NCBI GenBank assembly: GCA_021741075.1
Contig: JAIOYO010000027.1
Coordinates: 1-36,578 of the forward strand
DNA: 36,578 nucleotides
DNA from: Flavobacteriales bacterium
Lineage (GTDB): Bacteria; Bacteroidota; Bacteroidia; UBA10329
Reading direction: 5' to 3'
The notes below the pieces were generated by a model. It ran no database searches and was not told the DNA's origin. It saw nothing but the letters and a program-made list of their open reading frames with translations. Both the position numbers and the translations under genes were made by a program. Positions 24,833 through 30,798 of this stretch are shown here, in pieces (position 1 is the first letter of the stretch; each line of letters opens with the position of its first letter).

Positions 24833-25330
24833 TTGGAAATTCCTGGGAGACGAACAATCTTTGACTTTGCATGCAAAGTTGATGGGGTTCTTTTTGGTTT
24901 TGATGTAAAGACGAAAGACCTCGATACAACCTCGTATTCTGATGGTGGTGTTTGTGCAGTAGGAAACCTATTGAAGTACATGGCCAACGACAAGGGGATT
25001 TTTGTTATCGTAGAATTCGGTCACAACAAATCAGGAACGAAAAACGAGAGCAGGGATATTGAATACATTCGTATTGCTCCGTTCCATACTTTACCAAGCA
25101 ATACTTACAGAATTGAAAATCTAGGAACAGGACAAGTAAGACTGAATTACACGCTCAATCAGGTTTGGGACGAAATAGAATGGGAACGCTCCTACCCCGA
25201 ATTCTTTGACATTTTCTGCGAATTAGCAGTGACGCACTATAAAAGGGTCAAGTCGGACGCTGACAAAAGAATTCAATCCATTGTTGAATTTAAGCAAAAC
25301 AACTACCAGCATTTTAAGTTTGGTAGATAG
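24833..25330 (+). CDS. PD-(D/E)XK-type restriction-endonuclease-like protein, main part of a broken gene
   Basis: A 165-aa frame beginning at a TTG. It contains TIFDFACKVDGVLFGFDVKTKD-type strands: an Asp in IFDFA (about residue 11) and D-V-K about residues 24-26, the D...DxK arrangement of PD-(D/E)XK nucleases. It then has YSDGGVCAVGNLLKYMA and FVIVEFGHNKSG. No specific family was recognised. In the same frame the 5' part lies beyond the TGA at 24782, so the natural N-terminus is probably missing here unless the stop is read through. Followed 10 nt later by a second nuclease-like gene and then an adenine methyltransferase. The sequence is visibly more AT-rich than the flanking genes, suggesting horizontal acquisition. 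Confidence 0.68.
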   Translation: MEIPGRRTIFDFACKVDGVLFGFDVKTKDLDTTSYSDGGVCAVGNLLKYMANDKGIFVIVEFGHNKSGTKNESRDIEYIRIAPFHTLPSNTYRIENLGTGQVRLNYTLNQVWDEIEWERSYPEFFDIFCELAVTHYKRVKSDADKRIQSIVEFKQNNYQHFKFGR

Positions 25331-25340
25331 AAAAGTAGAA

Positions 25341-25874
25341 ATGCCGTATTTAGATTGCTCAAGAGAAGAAACGAAAAAAGTTGTTTCAGAAATTATTTCT
25401 AAACTGCAGGAAGGAGTTGAAGCAGCTTCAAAGGAGCTTCAAATTCCAAATTTGCTTTACAACGAAAGTTATGTTGGCCTAATAATAGCCTCAATATTAG
25501 GTCATAAGTGTAGTATAACTCCCCAAGGAAGCGATGCTTTGGATGAAAATGACAATCCTGTCGAGTACAAGTTTATTTCAAGACGAAACGAAGTGTACAC
25601 GGGTCTTTCGTTTCAATTTCATTGGTTGTCGGCTGAGAAAGTTGTAAAATATCAGCAATGCACCCATTTCTATTTTGCTTGGAGAGTTGGGTTTGTAGTT
25701 GAAAAAATTATTCGCGTTGAGTCTGCAATTCTAATGCCTGAAATAATTGCGAAGGCAGGAATTGATGGCTCAACCAAGGGACATAAGAGTTTCGGCTATC
25801 GAAGAATTGAAAATCTGGTGGCATCAAGACAAGCAACTGTTGTTTACCCTAACGAATCTGTCAATGAAAACTGA
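25341..25874 (+). CDS. Second PD-(D/E)XK-like nuclease subunit of the restriction island
   Basis: A 177-aa protein starting MPYLDCSREETKKVVSEI. The nuclease-like core is GSDALDENDNPVEYKFIS: Asp65 followed by Glu75-Tyr-Lys77, a plausible D-(X)n-ExK site, preceded by a helix (NESYVGLIIASILGH) typical of such folds. The C-terminal part (HKSFGYRRIENL) is basic. I do not recognise the family by name. It overlaps the methyltransferase start by 11 nt and follows the broken nuclease by 10 nt, so the three form one transcription unit. It may be a partner subunit of a heteromeric restriction enzyme, or an independent nuclease. An upstream in-frame start at 25281 overlaps the preceding gene and is less likely. 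Confidence 0.7.
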   Translation: MPYLDCSREETKKVVSEIISKLQEGVEAASKELQIPNLLYNESYVGLIIASILGHKCSITPQGSDALDENDNPVEYKFISRRNEVYTGLSFQFHWLSAEKVVKYQQCTHFYFAWRVGFVVEKIIRVESAILMPEIIAKAGIDGSTKGHKSFGYRRIENLVASRQATVVYPNESVNEN

Positions 25875-27417
25875 ATTAGAAGTTCCTTCGCATCAAATAC
25901 CTGATTACAAACGGAAATTCGGTGCTGTTTTTACCCCTATCAAATGGGCAAATAAACTTGTTGAAAAGCATTTTTATCAAGACTGGCTGAATGGTGCAAC
26001 CGTTTTGGATCCTACTGCTGGCGAAGGTGTCTTTCTAAAGGCATTCCTGAATACGGCAATCAAACATGGTATAGAATTGACCGAAGAAAGAATAGGTCGC
26101 CTTTACGGTGTAGAGCTAAATCCTGACTTTGTCGGTAATTTTTACAAATCCATTTCCAAAGAGTATTCAATAGAATGGCCAAGGGATAATTTCATCCAAG
26201 GCGACATCTTTTTCCTTGAAAAGGAGCTTAAAGCCGACATTCTAATCGGTAATCCGCCCTGGGTTAACTTCTCTGATCTGGACGAAACATACAAAGAGAA
26301 AACCAAGCACTTGTTTTCTCATTTCGGATTGGTGAAGAGTCAAAAGGACCTATTGCTTGGGAATGCAAGGACCGACATCGCAACATTGGTACTTGCCAAA
26401 GTCCTTCATTCCAACTTAGGTGAAAATGGAAAAGCCATTTTTTTCATTCCCTTATCCATTTTCCAAAATGATGGGGCAAATGCCGAGTTTAGAAACTATA
26501 ACATTCGTGGCGTTGACTTTGCCGTTGAAGACATTTTGGATTTTAACGGAGAAAAAATATTCGAAGATATTCTGGGAAGATATGGAGTTGCTCATTTTCA
26601 ACGCGACAAAAAACAATCGTTCCCAATTAAATATCATGTTTTAAAAAATCAGAAATGGGTAACGCACCATGCCAAGCCTCTGTTCAATCTCACTGATCCG
26701 CTCACGGTCTTTGAAAATTCAGAAACAGAAAGTCGATTGGACAACTTTCAGAAGATTGAGTTTCCAAAATACTGCCAGCCACGACAAGGGCTAAATACTT
26801 GTGGGGCAAATGACATCTTCTTTTTCACGTCATACGAAATCATTGACGAAGAAAAAGTGAAATTGAAAAACAAACTCGGTGACACCATCTTTGTGAGCAA
26901 GAAATATGTTTTCCCATTGACTATTTCTTCTACCCTGAAGAAAGATAATCCCAAGCCCGAAAAACTTGTTCTTGTTCCGCACTTTGATACTGGGAAACCC
27001 ATTGACCTCGCCACTTTACAGCAAGACAAAGACCTCTTCAACTATCTGTCCAAGTATGAGTCCGTTCTCAAAAACAGGAAAGGCGTTCTCATTAATGTTT
27101 GGCTGAACAAAGGTTTTTGGTGGGCCTTGATGGGGGTTGGCCCATACAGTTTTGCTTCCCATAAAGTAATGTGGAAGGCTTTTGGCGACAGTACATTCTC
27201 TCCTAAAATTTTGGAACCAAACAATTATTTCGGTTCATGGCAAGGCAACCAATCGCTCAATGCTTATATGGGGGTTACGAGTTTAAACGAGGCAGATAGG
27301 GTCTTGAAGAAATTGACGGACCCTATCATTCAGGAATACCTGAGTTCGTTGAGAATGCAGGGAACCTGTAATTGGGCTCAACCAGGACGCATGAAAAAAC
27401 TAATGGAATTTACTTGA
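25864..27417 (+). CDS. N6-adenine DNA methyltransferase of a restriction-modification system
   Basis: A 517-aa type II gamma-class-like methylase. A motif X-like start KFGAVFTPIKWANKLVE (about 18-34) is followed by motif I VLDPTAGEGVF (47-57), YGVELNPDF (81-89), GDIFFLE (113-119) and motif IV LIGNPPWVNF (127-136), the NPPW catalytic motif of adenine N6 methylases. The remaining 380 residues would hold the target recognition domain, including SYEIIDEEKVKLKNKLGDTI and FGSWQGNQSLN. It protects host DNA from the adjacent nucleases; the specificity cannot be read from sequence. ATG at 25864 gives motif X near the N-terminus; a longer frame from 25747 runs over the previous gene. AT-richer than flanks. 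Confidence 0.92.
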   Translation: MKTELEVPSHQIPDYKRKFGAVFTPIKWANKLVEKHFYQDWLNGATVLDPTAGEGVFLKAFLNTAIKHGIELTEERIGRLYGVELNPDFVGNFYKSISKEYSIEWPRDNFIQGDIFFLEKELKADILIGNPPWVNFSDLDETYKEKTKHLFSHFGLVKSQKDLLLGNARTDIATLVLAKVLHSNLGENGKAIFFIPLSIFQNDGANAEFRNYNIRGVDFAVEDILDFNGEKIFEDILGRYGVAHFQRDKKQSFPIKYHVLKNQKWVTHHAKPLFNLTDPLTVFENSETESRLDNFQKIEFPKYCQPRQGLNTCGANDIFFFTSYEIIDEEKVKLKNKLGDTIFVSKKYVFPLTISSTLKKDNPKPEKLVLVPHFDTGKPIDLATLQQDKDLFNYLSKYESVLKNRKGVLINVWLNKGFWWALMGVGPYSFASHKVMWKAFGDSTFSPKILEPNNYFGSWQGNQSLNAYMGVTSLNEADRVLKKLTDPIIQEYLSSLRMQGTCNWAQPGRMKKLMEFT

Positions 27418-27722
27418 TCAACAAGTTAGCTTATCCGCAAAAGAAAGACCCAAAACTTAGTAACCCTGAAATCATTGTGATGTTGATACTTGTGGTGGCC
27501 AGATAAAATCAGCAGGTTTTCGGTCCTTTTTGGCATTCAGGAAACAACCACCCACCTAAAGTACCACACTCTGAATAGCCGTACCCCACGGCCCGCTGTG
27601 GTCGGGGTTGCTGAGATTGTTTCTCGTTCGTGGCTTCCGAGTTGGGAACGAGGTGTTTTTGAAATCATGTCCTAACCTTTGATGTCTTTATCAAATATCA
27701 GCAATATTCGACTCGATACATG
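27418..27722. other. Non-coding spacer after the methyltransferase, with a 7-bp hairpin
   Basis: No gene was found. CTCGTTC (27623-27629) and GAACGAG (27646-27652) form a perfect 7-bp stem with a 16-nt loop; the stretch CTCGTTCGTGGCTTCCGAG...GGGAACGAGG resembles a dispersed CTCGTTCCC...GGGAACGAG repeat seen in several phyla. A weaker CCAC-GGCCCGCT-GTGG hairpin lies at about 27588-27603. It may mark the right end of the restriction island. Confidence 0.5.
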
Positions 27723-27848
27723 AACACATGTGTGAATTATTTTGACCCACGTGTCTAGTATATTAACACGTGTTTTGCTTTTTTTCAACACTTGTTCTAT
27801 TGTTTTTAACACAAGTGTTCTATGTATTAACACATGTTTTGGTATAAG
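27723..27848. repeat. Six AACAC-palindrome units with ~21-bp spacing
   Basis: Units start at 27723 (AACACATGTG), 27745 (ACCCACGTGT, degenerate), 27765 (AACACGTGTT), 27787 (AACACTTGTT), 27808 (AACACAAGTGTT) and 27829 (AACACATGTT), with spacing 22, 20, 22, 21 and 21. Most units are short palindromes of the AACAC(R/T)TGTT kind, separated by T-rich linkers often ending in TATT. About two helical turns separate neighbours. The array lies 300 nt downstream of the methyltransferase and 80 nt beyond the stop of truA on the other strand. It could be a phased protein-binding array; no coding potential is supported. Confidence 0.85.
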
Positions 27849-27927
27849 AGATCTGCCGTTGAAATTGAACAATTGTTGAGGCCAGCTGTGGTGTTGGAAT
27901 CGGAAAACGGAGAACCTTGGGTTGGAG

Positions 27928-28722
27928 CTATTCCAGTCCCACCCGCAGCATCTTAATCAATTGATGTGATTCCTTCAACTCCAGATAGGGATACTCAACC
28001 CTACTGAGAAAAAGACCGTTGGGGTGCGAGGGAAACTTCTCTTTCCACTCCTTACTTTGGTTTAATATCTCCGCAAACTCATCCAAACTGATTCTGCCGC
28101 TTCCTACTTCCAGTAGGAAGTAAATGCAAATCCGGACCATGCCGCGCAGAAAGCGGTCGCTGGTGATGGTGAAGCGCATTCGGCCCTGCTGCTCATTGAC
28201 AAACAATTCGCACTTGCCGATGCGGCACAGCGTATTGGTGTACGATTCTGGTTGCTTACACAGCGCTCTAAAGTCCTTGGTTTCGCGGATAAGTGCCACC
28301 GCCTGCCTCATATGACCGAAATCCAAGGTCACACCATCGTAGAACGCGCTATGCCGCATGAGCACCGGGTCTTTGCGCCAATGGATGAAATAGTCGTAAG
28401 TGCGGGCCATGGCATCGTAACGGCAATGTTGGTCTTGGCTCACTTCAATCACCTCAAAAACGGCCATGTCGTCTGGCAGGTTCTTGTTCAGTCGGAATAG
28501 CAGGTCAAATGTGGGTGCTTCATCCAGATTAATCTGAATGACGTACTGACTGGCATGGACACCCATATCGGTACGTCCACAGCCGTACGCACTCACCTCC
28601 TTTTTGAAAAGTTGGGAGAGCGTCCGTTCCACCACTTCTTGAATAGTGTTGCGCGTGTCCTTCTGCCGCTGCCAACCACTGTAGTTGGTTCCATCAAAGC
28701 CGAGGTGTATGAAGTATCGCAT
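27928..28722 (-). CDS. truA: tRNA pseudouridine(38-40) synthase
   Basis: Converts uridines 38-40 in the anticodon arm of many tRNAs to pseudouridine. A 264-aa protein with the TruA signature: RYFIHLGFDGTNYSGWQRQ at the N-terminus, catalytic Asp52 in GCGRTDMGVHA, NKNLPDDMAV, CRYDAMARTYDYFI and the C-terminal RFLRGMVRICIYFLLEVGSG. The ATG at 28722 matches the family start; the frame is open upstream to 28821 but that part is formed by a hairpin-rich non-coding stretch. Transcribed leftwards, with the phased array beyond its stop. Confidence 0.95.
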   Translation of the reverse strand: MRYFIHLGFDGTNYSGWQRQKDTRNTIQEVVERTLSQLFKKEVSAYGCGRTDMGVHASQYVIQINLDEAPTFDLLFRLNKNLPDDMAVFEVIEVSQDQHCRYDAMARTYDYFIHWRKDPVLMRHSAFYDGVTLDFGHMRQAVALIRETKDFRALCKQPESYTNTLCRIGKCELFVNEQQGRMRFTITSDRFLRGMVRICIYFLLEVGSGRISLDEFAEILNQSKEWKEKFPSHPNGLFLSRVEYPYLELKESHQLIKMLRVGLE

Positions 28723-28810
28723 CTGTGAATGATAGAAAATGGCCTGCAAGAGTACGAAGGTTATTGTCTGGTTTGATGGTTTGTAAAGCGGGGTTGAAGG
28801 AACTCGCCCC

Positions 28811-28860
28811 CAGCCACGCAAAATCGTGGCTTTCCCACTCTGTTAAAAAAGAAAGTGGGT
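28811..28860. repeat. Pair of hairpins upstream of truA (possible dispersed element)
   Basis: GCCACG-CAAAAT-CGTGGC (28813-28830) is a perfect 6-bp hairpin. CCCACT (28834-28839) pairs with AGTGGG (28854-28859) around an A-rich loop. The second reads as a possible weak terminator in either direction. The composition and the run-on open frame on the minus strand suggest a repeated element rather than a gene. Confidence 0.5.
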
Positions 28861-28953
28861 GGTTGAGTGTGGCGAAACCAGGGGTGAGATGAAACCATTT
28901 AGGTTCAGAAAGCATTACTTTCGTTCGCTAGTTGTACTGTATTTAATAAACTC

Positions 28954-29103
28954 ATGGAAGCATTTACTGACCTTTTCAAATTCCTGATGGAACGCAAAAA
29001 ATGGTGGCTCACTCCCATTGTGCTTGTATTGCTTTTGCTCGGAATTCTGATTGTGATGGGAGGCGGAACGGCCGTAGCACCCTTCGTTTACACCCTTTTC
29101 TAA
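28954..29103 (+). CDS. DUF5989-like single-span membrane protein
   Basis: A 49-aa protein too short for usual gene finders: MEAFTDLFKFLMERKKWWLT is followed by one transmembrane helix (PIVLVLLLLGILIVMGGG) and TAVAPFVYTLF. Both the N-terminal amphipathic lead and the GGGTAVAPFVYTLF end match DUF5989, small proteins that usually accompany SxtJ-like proteins and a carbamoyltransferase. The TAA overlaps the ATG of the next gene by one base (TAATG), the classic sign of translational coupling. Function unknown; no carbamoyltransferase gene is adjacent here. Confidence 0.82.
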   Translation: MEAFTDLFKFLMERKKWWLTPIVLVLLLLGILIVMGGGTAVAPFVYTLF

Positions 29104-29456
29104 TGCAGAAGGTTTACCGCAATATTCTTGTCCTGGTTGCAGGATTTTGCGTGCTGCAATTGCTGTTTCACGGAAAGGTTTTTATAACCATCGCCCTCAC
29201 GGTTCTCCTGCTTTCTGCCCTCAGCGAAAATGCAGCCGTATTCATCGATAAGTGGTGGTTGTGGTTTGGAGAGAAGGCTGGAAAGGTGAATGCCGCCATC
29301 CTTTTGTTCTTGATTTACTACATCATTCTTACACCCATTGCCTTTCTATCTCGGATAGGAAAGAAAGACCCGCTTCAACTCCATGCTCCCGAAAAGAGCA
29401 ATTTCATAATCAAACAGCATCGTTATTCTGCCAAGGATTTAGAAAATCCGTGGTAA
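29103..29456 (+). CDS. SxtJ-like membrane protein
   Basis: A 117-aa protein with two or three hydrophobic segments (ILVLVAGFCVLQLLF, ITIALTVLLLSALS, AAILLFLIYYIILTPIAFL), then a short cytosolic tail. ENAAVFIDKWWLWFGEKAG between helices 2 and 3 and the LSRIGKKDPLQL segment are characteristic of the SxtJ family, named from the saxitoxin cluster but widespread with other carbamoyltransferase loci. It starts inside the stop of the DUF5989 gene, so the two form a pair. An earlier in-frame start at 29001 overlaps the DUF5989 gene and is not used. The family's function is not known. Confidence 0.82.
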   Translation: MQKVYRNILVLVAGFCVLQLLFHGKVFITIALTVLLLSALSENAAVFIDKWWLWFGEKAGKVNAAILLFLIYYIILTPIAFLSRIGKKDPLQLHAPEKSNFIIKQHRYSAKDLENPW

Positions 29457-29487
29457 ACGTGGCGCGATAATTGGCAATCTTCATCCC

Positions 29488-30177
29488 ATGAAAACGCTCG
29501 CAACTTTTTTCCTTTTTCTATTTTCCTTTTCCCTCAACGCACAGAATTTCTTTGACGAAGCAGATGCGCTTTTCTCAAAACACGTGAAGGACGGATTGGT
29601 CAATTATGCGGCCATCAAGAAGAATCCTGCTGCGCTGAACGCCCTGATAAAGCAGATTGCTACAGCCCCAAACTATAAGGCCGAAGAGGAAAAAGCCTTC
29701 CTCATCAATGCCTATAACGTGTTCGTGATTCAGGGAATTGTAGAGAATTATCCGGTAGAGGGACCACTGAAAATTGATGGTTTCTTTGATAAACAGACCT
29801 TCAATCTTCGTGGTTCAAAAACGACTTTGAATGAGTTGGAGAAAGTAAAATTAGCGAAGCAATTCCCCGATGTGCGCTTGCATTTTGTGCTTGTTTGTGC
29901 CGCAGTGGGTTGTCCGAAATTGGCTTCGTTTGCTTACACTGGCAAGGAACTAGAATCGCAGTTGGAAAGCCAAACTCGCAAAACCATCAACGACCCTACG
30001 TTTATTCGACTAGAAGGGCCAAATGCCAAGGTTTCTCAGATTTTTGATTGGTATACAGCCGATTTTGGCGGTAAAGAGCAAGTCGTCCCATTCATCCAGA
30101 AATACCTAATTAAAAAGGTCAAACTCAATCCTAAATATTCGTTCTATGAATATGATTGGAGTCTGAATAATCTGTAG
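29488..30177 (+). CDS. DUF547-family exported protein
   Basis: A 229-aa protein with a signal peptide (MKTLATFFLFLFSFSLNAQ) and the DUF547 core: EEKAFLINAYNVFVIQGIVENYP, then KQTFNLRGSKTTLNELEK and FVLVCAAVGCPKLASFAY, with the family's conserved Asn, His (LHFVL) and Cys residues. It ends in KYSFYEYDWSLNNL. DUF547 proteins are periplasmic or surface-associated with unknown function, although a papain-like or transglutaminase-like site has been suggested for the family. It stands 31 nt after the SxtJ-like gene. The TAG stop (30175-30177) is part of the GTAG of a REP-like element. Confidence 0.9.
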   Translation: MKTLATFFLFLFSFSLNAQNFFDEADALFSKHVKDGLVNYAAIKKNPAALNALIKQIATAPNYKAEEEKAFLINAYNVFVIQGIVENYPVEGPLKIDGFFDKQTFNLRGSKTTLNELEKVKLAKQFPDVRLHFVLVCAAVGCPKLASFAYTGKELESQLESQTRKTINDPTFIRLEGPNAKVSQIFDWYTADFGGKEQVVPFIQKYLIKKVKLNPKYSFYEYDWSLNNL

Positions 30178-30197
30178 AGGCTTGCCGCGGCAAACCC
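30174..30197. repeat. REP-like element: GTAG followed by a palindrome
   Basis: GTAG (30174-30177) followed by TTGCCGCGGCAA (30182-30193), a perfect 12-bp palindrome flanked by GG and CC, is the layout of REP sequences, which carry a GTAG-type tetranucleotide 5' of a GC-rich hairpin and are handled by TnpA-REP (Y1 HUH) enzymes. The tetranucleotide overlaps the DUF547 stop codon. No TnpA-REP gene is in the window. Confidence 0.6.
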
Positions 30198-30243
30198 TTT
30201 CTCCATTTCGTTATTTGCGTCAATCTTTTGACCTTTGATTCCA

Positions 30244-30798
30244 ATGCGCGTGCTCTTTTTCATTTCCCTTGTGTTTCTAGTTGCCTGTGCGAGCAAGCCA
30301 AAGGTTCAGGAAGTGGTATTAACGAGCCTCTCTCAAGAGCAGACCTCCATCAAGCCGAGCCAAAACGCGCTGACGGTAATCTATTTCCTTTCGCCAGAAT
30401 GCCCGCTGTGTATCAACTATACTCTGGTAATGGGGGAGTTGAATGAGCATTTTGCAAGCGATAGTTTGAAATTTTACGGAGTGTTTTCCAATGAATGGTA
30501 TTCTCCAGAAGAAGTTCGCATGTTTCAACTCAAGTACAATCTTGGGTTCGACATGCTGTTTGACACCGAAAACAGGCTAGCGCAAGCTCTTTCGGCCACC
30601 GTAACACCAGAGGTTTTTGTGCTGAACTCTGCATCAGAAGTCCTTTACTCAGGCAAGATTGACAATTGGGTTAATGAGCTTGGAAAGAAGAAGTTGGAAG
30701 TTACCGATCACTATTTAAGAAATGCGCTGCTTGCTTGGCGCAATGGCAAACCCATCCATCCCATGCACACACAACCTATTGGCTGTTTGATTGAATGA
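30244..30798 (+). CDS. Redoxin/thioredoxin-fold lipoprotein with CPLC active site
   Basis: A 184-aa lipoprotein (lipobox LVAC, Cys15). The thioredoxin-fold redox motif is SPECPLCINY (Cys53 and Cys56), after a beta strand NALTVIYFL. The cis-Pro region is TVTPEVFVLN. The C-terminus YLRNALLAWRNGKPIHPMHT...IGCLIE has a third Cys (Cys181) in an IGCxI motif shared with the redoxin at the right end of this window. Probably a periplasmic thiol-disulfide protein. Its stop overlaps the start of the cytochrome c/monooxygenase-like gene (ATGA), so the pair is translationally coupled. ATG at 30244; a TTG at 30235 is also in frame. Confidence 0.87.
   Translation: MRVLFFISLVFLVACASKPKVQEVVLTSLSQEQTSIKPSQNALTVIYFLSPECPLCINYTLVMGELNEHFASDSLKFYGVFSNEWYSPEEVRMFQLKYNLGFDMLFDTENRLAQALSATVTPEVFVLNSASEVLYSGKIDNWVNELGKKKLEVTDHYLRNALLAWRNGKPIHPMHTQPIGCLIE

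Noticed and set aside
27672..27872. 66-codon minus-strand frame over the AACAC array
   Set aside because: It arises from the periodic palindromes; composition is unlike a protein and it has no start context or homologous pattern.
27888..27957. Short plus-strand frame ending in a Pro/Ala-rich tail next to truA
   Set aside because: It overlaps the end of truA antisense and lacks any feature of a gene.
28694..28915. 73-codon minus-strand open frame upstream of truA and the extended truA start
   Set aside because: It is made mainly of the two hairpins at 28813-28859 and has no family match, while truA has a standard start at 28722.
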